Positions 34,483-44,643 of a stretch of 64,000 bases of DNA are shown here, piece after piece. The notes beneath the pieces were generated by a model, which saw only the letters and a program-made list of their open reading frames with translations, searched no databases and had not been told where the DNA came from. How positions within the stretch are numbered: the first letter of the stretch is position 1; each line of letters starts with the position of its first letter. Source of the stretch: Leucobacter muris (GTDB taxonomy: Bacteria; Actinomycetota; Actinomycetes; Actinomycetales; Microbacteriaceae); the NCBI RefSeq assembly GCF_004028235.1, contig NZ_CP035037.1:248001-312000 (forward strand). Reading direction: 5' to 3'. Made by a program: the position numbers and the translations under genes.

Positions 34483-35649
34483 TCAGTGCCCGCCGCCGGT
34501 GTAGGGGCCGAGCTCGGCGAGGCGCCGCATGTGCTCGGAGAGCGCGAAGCGCGGATCCACCGTGTGCTCCTCGCCCTGCACCAGCTGCGCGGCCCACTCG
34601 CCGAGCTGCGGCGAGAACTTGAAACCGTGACCCGACAGCCCCGTGATGGTGACGACACGATCCGTGCGGTCGACCACCGGCAGGCGATCGGGCGTGTAGG
34701 CGCAGTGGTGCACGCTCTCGCGCACCGGCTCGGGATTCACGCCCGCGAACAGCTCGGCGCCGCGCTGACCGATCCGGATCAGCTCCTCGCGGGTGTGATG
34801 GGTCGGCACCTCGGAGACGTCGCGGAAGACCGGCCACTCGGGATTCGTGCAGGCCTTGAAGGCGTAGCCGTCGAAGCTCGGCGCGCCGAAGAAGTGCACC
34901 GCACCCGCGTCGCGCAGGAACACCGGGAACTTCGCGGGCACGAAGGCCTCGGGATCCTTCGGCATGAACCAGGTGAGCCCGAGCACCTGCAGGCGCAGCA
35001 GCTCGTTCAGCTGCGGGCGCAGGCGGGTCGACCAGGATCCCGACGCGATCACGACGGTGCCGGCGAGCCAGGCGCCCTGCGTGGTGCGCACGACCACGCC
35101 GTCGGCGCGCTCCTCGATATCGATCACGGGCGTGTTGAAGAAGAGGCGGGCGCCGTGCTGCTCGGCGAGGTCGAGCGCGCTCATCACGGCCACCTCGGGG
35201 CGCAACCCGCCGCCGTGCTCGTCGAGCAGCGCGATGTCGTCGTCGTTCACGATGTGCTGCGGGTACTCGGCGCGCAGCTCCTCGTTCGAGAGCACGCGGT
35301 GGGGGATGTCGAACTCGCGCACGTTGGCCATCGCGACCTCGAGGTCGGGGAAGCCCTCCGGCGCGATCGAGAGGCAGCCGACCTCGGAATAGATGTCGCG
35401 GCCCGACTCGGCCTCGAGCTGGCGCCACAGCTCGCGCGAGCGCTGGATCATCTTCACGTACGTGCCTCCCTCGTGCACCGCGGTGCGGAACACCCGCGTC
35501 TCGCCCGCGTAGGAGCCGTGCGAGTGCACGCGGCCGTACTGCTCGATGCCCACGACGTCGAGACCCTCGCGCTTGCTCAGCTGCCACAGGGCCATCGAGC
35601 CGACGGCTCCGGCGCCGATGACGACCACGTCGGTCTTCTGCAGATCCAT
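34483..35649 (-). CDS. monomeric sarcosine oxidase-like / N-methyl amino acid FAD-dependent oxidase
   Basis: A 388-residue DAO-family flavoprotein. The FAD dinucleotide motif VVVIGAGAVGSMALWQL is at residues 8-24, HSHGSYAGETRVFR at 42-55 is the MSOX/MTOX-type segment, and GLSGHGFKFSP is near 338-347. Cys316 in HHCAYTPDRLPVVD sits where monomeric sarcosine oxidase binds FAD covalently, and Lys344 corresponds to its oxygen-activating Lys. It is therefore likely a covalent flavoenzyme that oxidises a small secondary or primary amine to aldehyde plus H2O2. The exact amine is not readable. It lies downstream of an ornithine-cyclodeaminase-like gene, probably co-transcribed. Confidence 0.82.
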   Translation of the reverse strand: MDLQKTDVVVIGAGAVGSMALWQLSKREGLDVVGIEQYGRVHSHGSYAGETRVFRTAVHEGGTYVKMIQRSRELWRQLEAESGRDIYSEVGCLSIAPEGFPDLEVAMANVREFDIPHRVLSNEELRAEYPQHIVNDDDIALLDEHGGGLRPEVAVMSALDLAEQHGARLFFNTPVIDIEERADGVVVRTTQGAWLAGTVVIASGSWSTRLRPQLNELLRLQVLGLTWFMPKDPEAFVPAKFPVFLRDAGAVHFFGAPSFDGYAFKACTNPEWPVFRDVSEVPTHHTREELIRIGQRGAELFAGVNPEPVRESVHHCAYTPDRLPVVDRTDRVVTITGLSGHGFKFSPQLGEWAAQLVQGEEHTVDPRFALSEHMRRLAELGPYTGGGH

Positions 35650-35757
35650 TCGATCCTCTTCCGTTCTGTCGCCCCGCCCGCATCGGCGGGGCGTGCTTCT
35701 GTGCTGGGGTGGGCCCTGCCGCTCCGCGCCCGGCGCGTTCGGCGGGGCGAGCGGGCG

Positions 35758-36906
35758 TCAGGCCAGGGCGGGCTTGTCCCAGAGCTTCAGCTTCGTGCCG
35801 ATGCCGCGCTCCACGGCGGTGCGGTAGACCCGCGTCGCCCAGGCGACGTCCTCGACGGGCATGCCGCCCACCGAGTAGACGAAGACCTCGTCGTCGCTCG
35901 TGCGACCGGGGGTGTCGCCCTCGATGATCTCGCCCAGGTCTTCGAACTGCTCGGGGCTCATGCGGCCGTCGCGCACGCGGTCGACGAGGGCCATGCCCCA
36001 GATGCCGACGGTGTCGTGGGCGTTGCCGGGCAGCTCGGCGCCCCAGGCCTCGTAGATGCTGCGGGCGTCGGCGACGTGGCGGGCGCGCTGCACGAGGCTC
36101 TCCTCGAGCGCGAGGTGCGCAGAGCAGAGCACGAGCGCGCCGGGCTTCACCCACTCGTCGGCGACGTAGGGGTAGTGATCCACGCCCGAGGGGCTCGGGA
36201 TCGCGATGCTCACGATGTCGCAGCCCTCGACCGCGCCCTGCAGCGAGTCGACCTGCTCGACGGTCGTGATGCCGGGGAAGTTCTCGCGCACCCAGCCGAT
36301 GTAGGCGTCGATGCTGCCCTGGCTGCGGCCGAACACCTTGACGGTGTCGATGCCGGGGCGCACCGCGACGAGCGCCTCGAGCGAGGTGCGGTTCATGGGG
36401 CCGGGGCCCGCGATGCCGACGATCCTCGCGTCCTCGCGCGCGAGGTAGCGGGCGCCGACGCCCGGGATCGCGCCGGTGCGGTAGGCGCTCAGCAGGTTCG
36501 CCGACATGTGGGCGAGGGGCGCGCCCGTGTCCTTGTCGTTCAGCGTGAACATGAGGATGGAGCGGGGCAGGCCGATCTTGCGGTTCTCGACGTTCGAGCC
36601 GTACCACTTGCAGCCGGCCGTCTGGAAGCTGCCCCCGAGGTAGGCGGGCATCGCCATGAAGCGGCGATCCGGGCCGTCGAGCGGCATGCCCTCGAAGGGC
36701 GACTCCCGCGGGAAGTAGATCTGCGCGCCGTGCAGGTCGTTCTCGACGCCGGCCATGCGGTAGTCGCCGCGCTTGAAGTCGACGAGCATCTCACTCATCG
36801 TGTCGACGCAGGCGGCCATGTCGGTGACGCCGGCGGCGATCATGTCGGGCTCGCTCAGGTAGAGGAACTCGATGGTGGTGTCGGGTGGGTTCTGGGTGTC
36901 AGGCAC
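35758..36906 (-). CDS. ornithine cyclodeaminase / mu-crystallin family protein
   Basis: About 382 residues, longer than classical ornithine cyclodeaminase (about 330-350). It has a substrate domain (FMAMPAYLGGSFQTAGCKWYGSN with the active-site Lys region) and a Rossmann fold (VGIAGPGPMNRTSLEALVAV). GxGPMNR replaces the usual GTGxQAR, a deviation that suggests different cofactor use. Paired with an amine oxidase-like flavoprotein, it resembles proteins annotated as tyramine oxidase subunit B; that name is recalled, not verified. Start GTG 36906 follows AAGGGA at 9 bases; an ATG at 36936 is possible. Confidence 0.75.
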   Translation of the reverse strand: MPDTQNPPDTTIEFLYLSEPDMIAAGVTDMAACVDTMSEMLVDFKRGDYRMAGVENDLHGAQIYFPRESPFEGMPLDGPDRRFMAMPAYLGGSFQTAGCKWYGSNVENRKIGLPRSILMFTLNDKDTGAPLAHMSANLLSAYRTGAIPGVGARYLAREDARIVGIAGPGPMNRTSLEALVAVRPGIDTVKVFGRSQGSIDAYIGWVRENFPGITTVEQVDSLQGAVEGCDIVSIAIPSPSGVDHYPYVADEWVKPGALVLCSAHLALEESLVQRARHVADARSIYEAWGAELPGNAHDTVGIWGMALVDRVRDGRMSPEQFEDLGEIIEGDTPGRTSDDEVFVYSVGGMPVEDVAWATRVYRTAVERGIGTKLKLWDKPALA

Positions 36907-37063
36907 GACGGTGTGTCCCTTCGGTCGGTAGCGCAAGCCTAGAACTATCCAAATGGATAGTCAAGCGCCGGTTTCGGGCGTCCCGGGCCTCCGGGCTCGC
37001 CGTGCCTCCCGGGCATCACGGGAGACACCGGGAGATGCCTGGCGGCGCTGACTGGCGCGTTCG

Positions 37064-37128
37064 CGCACCGATCGACGTTCGGGCACCCGCCTGCGCGGGA
37101 ACGAGGTGCTCGAACGTCGATCGGTGCG
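37064..37128. repeat. dispersed palindrome, copy A
   Basis: The outer 18 bp (37064-37081 and 37111-37128) are perfect complements. After one mismatch the arms continue about 5 more pairs. The outer sequence (GCACCGATCGACG...CGTCGATCGGTGC) is shared with copies B, C and D in this window. It lies in the 298-bp gap between the ornithine-cyclodeaminase-like gene and the TetR gene. Apart from the promoter side near 36907-36960, nothing else is seen in that gap. Confidence 0.75.
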
Positions 37129-37204
37129 GCAGGACGGGCCGATCGGCGCCGCGGCTGCAGCGGGATCGGGCGGATGCGGCTTGCGGTGGGCGAAGGGGCG
37201 CGGA

Positions 37205-37750
37205 TCAGCCCTCCGCGGCCCTCTCGATGAGGGCGCGGATCCGCCGCACCGCGGGCGCCGGGTCCTCGGGGGCGACGAGCTGCTTGAAGACGATGCCGTC
37301 GAGTGCGAACCAGATCAGCTCGGTGAGCTCCGCGTCGTCGACGCCGAGTCGGTGCAGCTGCCGCGAGATCGCCTCCCGATACGCCTGGTAGTGGCGCTCG
37401 GCGAGCGGCCGCAGCTCGGGCCGGCGCCGCGACTCGAGCAGCAGCTCGTACTGGAACGACTGGATGCCGGCCTCGCGATCCGCGAGCGACTCGATGCCGT
37501 CGGCGAACTCGTGCACGGTGAGCCCGCTGCTCAGCATGTTCGAGCCCCGCAGGCTCTCGTCGATCGCGTACTCCATCGCCTCGGCGATGAGCTGATCCCG
37601 CGTGCCGAAGTGGTGCCGCACGAGCCCGTGCGAGACCCCGGCCTCGGCGGCGACGGCCCGGTAGGTCAGCGCGCGCAGCCCACCCTCGGCGACGACCACG
37701 ACAGTGGCGCGCAGCAGCGCGGAGCGTCCGGAAGCGTCTTTCACACTCAC
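37205..37750 (-). CDS. TetR/AcrR family transcriptional regulator
   Basis: About 181 residues. It has the N-terminal helix-turn-helix (LRALTYRAVAAEAGVSHGLVRHHFGTRDQLIAEAM) and an all-helical ligand domain. RSALLRATVVVVAEGG precedes it. Starts at GTG 37750 or 37744 are both possible; the longer opening overlaps the divergent Ada gene and is not supported. It lies beside the amine-oxidation pair, which it may control, but the palindrome and about 300 bases separate them. It is divergent from the DNA repair genes. Confidence 0.83.
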   Translation of the reverse strand: MSVKDASGRSALLRATVVVVAEGGLRALTYRAVAAEAGVSHGLVRHHFGTRDQLIAEAMEYAIDESLRGSNMLSSGLTVHEFADGIESLADREAGIQSFQYELLLESRRRPELRPLAERHYQAYREAISRQLHRLGVDDAELTELIWFALDGIVFKQLVAPEDPAPAVRRIRALIERAAEG

Positions 37751-37878
37751 GAGCGTAGCGAACGCGGCGGGCGCCACGCGCCGCGGTGAGGAGCCCCGCG
37801 GCCGAGCGGAACGTCGCGCCTCACTGCGATGTCCGATTTCCGCGTGCGTCGTCGCCCCGCGCGCGGAACAATGGACGG

Positions 37879-39435
37879 GTGCCCACCGAAACCCCAGCAT
37901 CCCGACTCGACTTCGACGCGTGCTACCGCGCCGCGTCGGGACGCGACGCCCGCTGGGACGGCCGCATCTACCTCTGCGTGACGAGCACCGGCATCTACTG
38001 CCGCCCGTCGTGCCCGGCCCGCAAGCCGCGCCCCGAGAACTGCCGCTTCCTGCCGAGCGCGGCCGCGTGCGTCGCCGCCGGGTTCCGGGCCTGCAGGCGC
38101 TGCCGGCCCGAGGCGCTGCCCGGCACCCGCGACTGGGACGCGAGGGGAGACCTCGTCGCGCGCGCGGTGCGCCGCATCCGCGACGGGGCGGTCGACGCCG
38201 TGGGCGTCACGGGGCTGGCCGCGGAGCTCGCGGTGAGCGAGCGCCACCTGCGGCGCATGCTCCTCCAGGAGATCGGCGCGACGCCCCTGCAACTCGCCCG
38301 CACGCGGCGGGCCCACGCGGCGCGCTCCCTCATCGAGCAGACCGATCTGCCCCTCGCCGACATCGCGTTCGCTGCGGGTTTCGGCAGCGTGCGGCAGTTC
38401 GGCGACACGATGCGCGAGGAGTTCGGGATCGCGCCGTCGCGGCTGTCACGGCCGGGTTCCACGGGCGGGCGCGACGCCGGCGGCCCCGTCTCCGACGAGC
38501 GCCCCGCGCTCTCACTGCGGCTGCGCGCCCGGGCCCCGTTCGCGGCCGAGGCGATGCGCGCCTTCCTCGCGGCGCACGCGGTGCCGGGCCGAGACCGCAT
38601 CGACGCCGACGGCACGACCGCGCACGCGATCGACGTGCCGGGCGGCACCGCGGTCGCGAGCATCGACTGGGCCGACGTGCCCGGCGACACCGTCCGGTGC
38701 GCGGCGGGCGCCTCGACGGTCGGGATCCCGATCAGGCTCTCCCTGCCGGGCCTGAGCGACACGATGCCCGCGATCCAGGCCGTGCGGCGGTTGCTCGACC
38801 TCGACGCCGACCCCGCGCAGATCGCCGCGGCGCTGGGCGGCGAGCCGCTGCTGCGCACCTCGCTCGCGGCCCGTCCGGGTCTTCGTCTGCCCGGGGCGCG
38901 CGACGCGGTGGAGTTCGCGCTCGGCACGGTGCTCGGTCAGCAGATCTCGCTCGCCGCGGCGCGCACGCTGCAGGGGCGGCTCGCCGCTGCCTTCCCCGAG
39001 GAGGCCGCCGCGGCGGGTGCCCCGGCCGGGTTCCGCGCCAGACCGAGCGCCGAGCGCGTCGCCGCCCTCGGGGCCGACGACCTGCGCGAGCGACTCGGCC
39101 TCACGCGCGCCCGCGCGCAGACGCTGCGATCACTCGCGGTCGCGATCGCGGAGGGGCTGGATCTCGGCCCCGGCGCCGACCGCGAGCGCGCCAGGCGCGA
39201 ACTCCTCGCGATCCGCGGCATCGGCCCGTGGACCGTCGAGCTGATCGCCATGCGCGCGCTCGGAGATCCCGACGCGTATCCGGCCGGAGACCTGATCCTG
39301 CGCCGCGCACTCGGGGTGAGCGGCGACCGGGAGGCCGCGCGCCTCGCCGAGACCTGGCGCCCGTTCCGCGGCTACGCCACCCAGCACCTCTGGGCCGACT
39401 TCCTCGAGACGGCCGCACGAAAGGACCCGAGATGA
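37879..39435 (+). CDS. alkA: Ada-type methyl-phosphotriester acceptor / AraC HTH / AlkA DNA-3-methyladenine glycosylase fusion
   Basis: A 518-residue three-part protein. Residues 1-80 form the Ada N-terminal zinc domain with Cys41, Cys45, Cys72 and Cys75 (YCRPSC ... CRRC); one Cys takes methyl from DNA phosphotriesters and switches on transcription. Residues 85-190 hold an AraC helix-turn-helix pair (LAAELAVSERHLRRML, IAFAAGFGSVRQFGDTMREEFG). Residues 210-518 are an AlkA glycosylase with helix-hairpin-helix IRGIGPWTVELIAM and catalytic Asp region YPAGDLILRRA. It both senses and repairs alkylation. The GTG start is close to leaderless. The next gene overlaps it by 4 bases. Confidence 0.9.
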   Translation: MPTETPASRLDFDACYRAASGRDARWDGRIYLCVTSTGIYCRPSCPARKPRPENCRFLPSAAACVAAGFRACRRCRPEALPGTRDWDARGDLVARAVRRIRDGAVDAVGVTGLAAELAVSERHLRRMLLQEIGATPLQLARTRRAHAARSLIEQTDLPLADIAFAAGFGSVRQFGDTMREEFGIAPSRLSRPGSTGGRDAGGPVSDERPALSLRLRARAPFAAEAMRAFLAAHAVPGRDRIDADGTTAHAIDVPGGTAVASIDWADVPGDTVRCAAGASTVGIPIRLSLPGLSDTMPAIQAVRRLLDLDADPAQIAAALGGEPLLRTSLAARPGLRLPGARDAVEFALGTVLGQQISLAAARTLQGRLAAAFPEEAAAAGAPAGFRARPSAERVAALGADDLRERLGLTRARAQTLRSLAVAIAEGLDLGPGADRERARRELLAIRGIGPWTVELIAMRALGDPDAYPAGDLILRRALGVSGDREAARLAETWRPFRGYATQHLWADFLETAARKDPR

Positions 39436-40007
39436 CCACCGCACCCCTCACCAGTCCCGCCGCCCCGGTCGGCGTCGCACCCCTCGCCCGCACCGTCGTC
39501 GAGGTCGCGGGCCACCCCTTCCACGCGATCTGGGCGCCCGAGGACGGCGCTCTGCGCGCCGCAGGCTTCGCGACCGATGACGATCCGGACGCCGACAGCC
39601 TCATGCAGCGGCTCGGCCGGCTCGATCCCGAACTCGCGGCGCGCGGCGTCGAGAACGCCGCCGACGACCGCTTCGGGATCGCCGCCGCGCTGCGCGCCTA
39701 CGCCGACGGCGACCTCGCCGCGATCGATGCGCTGCCCGTCTTCCAGCCCGAGACCCCGTTCCGCGGCGAGGTGTGGCGGGCCCTGCGCGAGGTGCCCGCC
39801 GGCCGTGCCGTGACCTACACGGAGCTGGCCGCGCTCGCGGGCCGGCCCTCGGCGGTGCGCGCCGCGGCCTCCGGGTGCGCGAACAACCTCGTCGCGCTCG
39901 TGGTGCCCTGCCACCGCATCGTGCGCACCGACGGCGGATTGGGCGGCTACCTCTTCGGCACCCCCGTCAAGGAGGCGCTGCTGCGCCACGAGGGCGCGAT
40001 TCTCTAG
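39432..40007 (+). CDS. ogt: methylated-DNA--protein-cysteine methyltransferase (Ogt type)
   Basis: A 191-residue suicide repair protein that takes methyl from O6-methylguanine onto its active-site Cys. The C-terminal domain has FRGEVWRALREVPAGRAVTYTELA (wing and Arg finger region), VRAAASGCANN and the active-site motif VPCHRIV, then GGYLFGTPVKEALL. The N-terminal 80 residues are variable as usual. ATGA overlap with the AlkA fusion indicates one adaptive-response unit. Confidence 0.92.
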   Translation: MTTAPLTSPAAPVGVAPLARTVVEVAGHPFHAIWAPEDGALRAAGFATDDDPDADSLMQRLGRLDPELAARGVENAADDRFGIAAALRAYADGDLAAIDALPVFQPETPFRGEVWRALREVPAGRAVTYTELAALAGRPSAVRAAASGCANNLVALVVPCHRIVRTDGGLGGYLFGTPVKEALLRHEGAIL

Positions 40008-40008
40008 A

Positions 40009-40091
40009 GCGAAAACGCGCCGAGGGCTGGATCGAAACGCGCCAGCGTTTCGCGCCCGAGGCGCTACGGTCACCGCCGCAGGCGTTTTCGC
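40009..40091. repeat. nested inverted repeats after ogt
   Basis: An outer 10-bp perfect pair (40009-40018 with 40082-40091) encloses an 8-bp hairpin (40033-40040 with 40045-40052, loop GCCA). All four arms carry the related core CGAAA(A)CGC or its complement. It starts 2 bases after the ogt stop and probably forms its transcription end. Confidence 0.5.
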
Positions 40092-40114
40092 GGCCGATCC
40101 CGTACCCGTGACTC

Positions 40115-40175
40115 GGAGCTCACCGGTATCTCGGATGCGTACACGGCGTGTCCGTCCGTGATGCGGGTGAGCTCC
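40115..40175. repeat. inverted repeat upstream of maf
   Basis: GGAGCTCACC (40115-40124) pairs perfectly with 40166-40175. TCGGATGCGTA and a close variant also occur at 40131 and 40182 as direct repeats. It lies just upstream of the maf start at 40203, so it may act on maf expression. Confidence 0.35.
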
Positions 40176-40202
40176 GCAGCTCGGGATGCGTAGGCTGGGC
40201 GC

Positions 40203-40850
40203 ATGCGCTTGTACCTCGCCTCGACGTCCCCGGCCCGGCTCTCGGTTCTGAGAGGCGCGGGCATCGAGCCGATCTGCTTCTCGCCCGAGGTCGACGAGGA
40301 CGCGGCGGTCGCGGCGCGCGAGGCCGAGCTGGGCCGCGCGCTCACGGCCCCCGAGTTCACCGAGTACCTGGGCCGGCTCAAGGCCGAGGACGTCGTGCGC
40401 CGGCACGGCGACGAGATCGATGGCCTCGTGCTGGGCGGCGACTCGATGTTCCTGCTCGACGGCGAGATTCTGGGCAAGCCCCACGAACCCGACGTCGCCC
40501 TGGCGCGCGCGAAGCACCACCGCGGGCGCACCGGAGTGCTGCACTCGGGGCACTGGCTGATCGATCACACGGGGGGCGAGACGCGCGGCGCGGCCGGATC
40601 CGTCGACACCGCCGAGGTCGAGCTCTCGGCCGATCTCGACGACGCCGAGCTCGAGGCGTACGTCGCGACCGGCGAGCCGCTCGAACTCGCGGGAGGCTTC
40701 GCGATCGACGGGCTCGCCGGGGCGTTCATCGAGCGCATCGAGGGCGCGCCGAGCTGCGTGATCGGGCTCTCGCTGCCGGCGCTGCGCCGCCTCGTGATCG
40801 AGCTCGGGCACTCGTACCCCGCGCTCTGGTCGTCGCCCGAGGAGCGGTAG
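40203..40850 (+). CDS. maf: Maf family nucleotide pyrophosphatase
   Basis: A 215-residue house-cleaning nucleoside triphosphate pyrophosphatase. Motifs are YLASTSPARLSVL (phosphate-binding Ser/Arg), FSPEVDED, KAEDVV, LGGDSMFLLDGEILGKP (catalytic Asp) and GAFIERIEGAPSCVIGLSLPAL. It hydrolyses modified or canonical dNTP/NTP to NMP and can affect septum formation. No strong ribosome-binding site is seen; AGGCTGGGC precedes the ATG. In many actinobacteria maf sits near acetyl-CoA carboxylase genes, but here it does not. Confidence 0.9.
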   Translation: MRLYLASTSPARLSVLRGAGIEPICFSPEVDEDAAVAAREAELGRALTAPEFTEYLGRLKAEDVVRRHGDEIDGLVLGGDSMFLLDGEILGKPHEPDVALARAKHHRGRTGVLHSGHWLIDHTGGETRGAAGSVDTAEVELSADLDDAELEAYVATGEPLELAGGFAIDGLAGAFIERIEGAPSCVIGLSLPALRRLVIELGHSYPALWSSPEER

Positions 40851-41001
40851 GGCCGCTCTCAGGCCGAGGGCGTGCCGCTCGGTGCGCGCCCTGTCTCGCA
40901 CTCGGGCGCTGCGCGGCGGGCGCTCTGTCAGGCATCGGCCTCGTGCCCGCCTCACCCACCCGCGTCGCGTACCTGCCTCGTGCCCTTGCGTCGTCCCTCG
41001 C

Positions 41002-41064
41002 GCACCGATCGACGCTGCAGCACCTCGTTTCGCCCGATCGAGGTGCTGCAGCGTCGATCGGTGC
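41002..41064. repeat. dispersed palindrome, copy B
   Basis: The 24-bp arms (41002-41025 and 41041-41064) are perfectly complementary, extending to 26 with two more pairs, around a loop of about 11-15 bases containing GTTTCG. It is the most perfect copy of the family. It lies between the convergent maf and PucR genes in a 363-bp gap; the rest of the gap is the G-rich repeat region that follows. Confidence 0.85.
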
Positions 41065-41213
41065 CGGTGGTGCGGGGTGGGGAAGGGGAAAGCGTGGTGC
41101 TGCGGTCAGGCGGTGCTGTCGGGTGGCGGTGGCGGTCTGGTGCCGGTGGTGCGGGCGAAGGGGGACGGTGTCGGTCTGGTGCCGTTGGTGCGGGCGAAGG
41201 GGACGGCGGCGCC
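41065..41213. repeat. G-rich low-complexity tract with tandem repeat beside palindrome B
   Basis: About 150 bases that are very rich in G on the plus strand, with many GGTG and GGGG runs. A unit of about 36 bases (starting GGTCTGGTGCCG, containing GGTGCGGGCGAAGGGG) occurs twice in tandem, about 41136-41210. It has no coding support and sits immediately next to palindrome B. Confidence 0.55.
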
Positions 41214-42917
41214 CTACCGCCTCGCGAGCAGCGCCACGGTCAGCGTCGCGATCACGGTGCCGTCGGTGAGGTCGACCCCCAGCAGCTCCTCGATCAGCGC
41301 GAGCCGCTGGTAGAACACCGACCGCGAGAGCCGCGCCCGCTGCGCCGCGAGCGACCGGTTGGTGGGGTGCTCGAGGTATGCGCGCAGCACCCGCAGCAGG
41401 TCGCCGCTGTGACCCGCTCCGCTCGCCGAGTCGTGCTCGATGATCGGCCCGAGCGCCTCCTCGGCGAACTCCTGCATCTCGGGCAGCGCGGCGAGCCCCC
41501 GCACCAGGTAGGCGAGCGGCTGCCGTTCGGCCTGCTGCACGGTGACGCGGCCCGCGCTCGCCGCCGGGTCGAGCTCGCCCGCCGCCCGCACCTGTTCGAG
41601 CGACGAGATGAGTCCGCGCACGCGCCCGCCCGAGGCGCCGAGCCCGAGGTGGGCGCGCCAGTGCTGGGGCGCGTCGGCGGGCAGCAGCGCGTCGATCTCG
41701 CGCGCGAGGCGCGAGGCGAGGGCGGGAACCCGGCTCTCGAGCCCGTCGGCTCGCGGGTCGCCGGGCGGGAACGAGAGCAGTGCGATGAGCGCGGGCCCGG
41801 AGGCGGGCCGCGCGGATCCGCCGTGGTCGCCCGAGACCGAGGCGGTGCGGGCGGCGCCGGATCCCGATTCGCCGCCCGCGGCCTCGTCGTCGGGGGCGAG
41901 GATCACCCGGCCCTCCGGCGACACGGCCCGCCGCAGGGCGGTCTCGAGCAGTTCGCGCTCCGCGGGCGGCTGCCCGCCGAGGCCCCCCGAGCCGCGCAGG
42001 GTCGCGCCGAGCAGGCGGCGACCGGCGACGGGGAGACCCGCGGCCGCGAGTTGTACGGCGACCTCCTCGTCGCGGCGGTAGCGGCCGCCGAGCAGCACGT
42101 CGAACAGGTGCTTCGACGAGAGCTGCAACCACTGGTCTCCCTCGGGGTCTGCGAGGCGTCCGAGCGCCAGCGCGAACGCGCCGAGTTCGAGCACGGTGCG
42201 CCGGCCCGCCGGGTGGGCGGGGCCGGGCAGCGCCGAGAGGTGGCCCCAGCGCCGGCCCTGCGCCTCGACGGGCACGCGGGCCCAGCCGTCGGGCAGCGGG
42301 AACTCGCGGCCGTCGGCGGCCGCCCAGGCCGCGACCGGGTGGTCGTCGTGGGCCTGGCCGGCCCAGGCGACGACCCGTCGCGCCGAGTCCTCGAGCACAA
42401 CCGCGGTGTCGAGGGTGTCGGCGAGGCGCTCGATCACGTAGTCGACGGGGCTGCGGTTGAGGCCCAGCTCGGTGAGCATCGCGTGCACCTCGGCCCGTGC
42501 TGCGAGCGCCTCGGTCTGCGCCGCGAGGATGCGCTGGTGCACGCGCTGCGTGATCTGCACGAAGCGCACCTCCCGGTGGAGCGCGATGAGGGGGATGCCG
42601 CGCCCCTCGCACGCGGCGACCAGCGGGGCGGGCGGCTCGGCGAAGAAGCGCCCGAGCTCCAGCACGACCGCCGCGGGGCCGGTGTCGAGCAGCGCGGCCG
42701 AGAGCCGTTCGAGCTCGTCGCCCCCGCGCGGCCACCCCGCCCCGGTCGTGAGTACGAGCTCGCCGCCGTCGAGCAGGCTCACCGCGGCAGAGCCCGCGAC
42801 CACGTGCGCCCATCGGATGCCGCGGTCGATGCCTCGAGCCCCCGCGAGCAGCTCGGGATCGCCGGCCCGCAGCTCTGCGAGCCCGAGCGCGTCGGCGACG
42901 CTGATCTCTCCCGACAC
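41214..42917 (-). CDS. PucR family transcriptional regulator
   Basis: A 567-residue regulator. The N-terminal PucR-like domain (ISVADALGLAELRAGDPELLAG, WAHVVAGSAAVSLLDGGELVLTTG) is followed by a GGDEF-like middle region and the C-terminal helix-turn-helix (LRAYLEHPTNRSLAAQRARLSRSVFYQRLALIEELLGVDL). The family controls purine, GABA and other nitrogen-compound catabolism. It is divergent from mmsA and so likely activates the aldehyde dehydrogenase/aminotransferase operon. GTG 42917 follows GGAGAG; longer openings run into mmsA on the opposite strand. Confidence 0.85.
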   Translation of the reverse strand: MSGEISVADALGLAELRAGDPELLAGARGIDRGIRWAHVVAGSAAVSLLDGGELVLTTGAGWPRGGDELERLSAALLDTGPAAVVLELGRFFAEPPAPLVAACEGRGIPLIALHREVRFVQITQRVHQRILAAQTEALAARAEVHAMLTELGLNRSPVDYVIERLADTLDTAVVLEDSARRVVAWAGQAHDDHPVAAWAAADGREFPLPDGWARVPVEAQGRRWGHLSALPGPAHPAGRRTVLELGAFALALGRLADPEGDQWLQLSSKHLFDVLLGGRYRRDEEVAVQLAAAGLPVAGRRLLGATLRGSGGLGGQPPAERELLETALRRAVSPEGRVILAPDDEAAGGESGSGAARTASVSGDHGGSARPASGPALIALLSFPPGDPRADGLESRVPALASRLAREIDALLPADAPQHWRAHLGLGASGGRVRGLISSLEQVRAAGELDPAASAGRVTVQQAERQPLAYLVRGLAALPEMQEFAEEALGPIIEHDSASGAGHSGDLLRVLRAYLEHPTNRSLAAQRARLSRSVFYQRLALIEELLGVDLTDGTVIATLTVALLARR

Positions 42918-43091
42918 CGGTCTCTCCGTCCCGTGGCTCCCCGCCGGGCGCGAGGTTCTCGAACAAAGTGTACGGGAATCGAGAGAATTGCGGATGGAGT
43001 GGCGGTGGCTGCCGCGAAAGGCCGCTGAAATACTGGGAATCAACGGCGTTCGGCGATCCCGAACATATTGATCGATTCGAGAGGAACACGG

Positions 43092-44576
<1,485 letters not shown>

Positions 44577-44643
44577 GGCGCGTCTCACAGATCCTCGCCT
44601 CCTGCGCGCGGCTACGATCTGCGACACGCACCCTGGCTCCGCG

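Noticed and set aside
33829..36942. Open frame of more than 1000 codons on the plus strand
   Set aside because: It lies opposite the ABC ATPase, sarcosine-oxidase-like and cyclodeaminase-like genes and has the Arg/Ala/Gly/His-rich composition of antisense reading in GC-rich DNA. No domain is recognisable.
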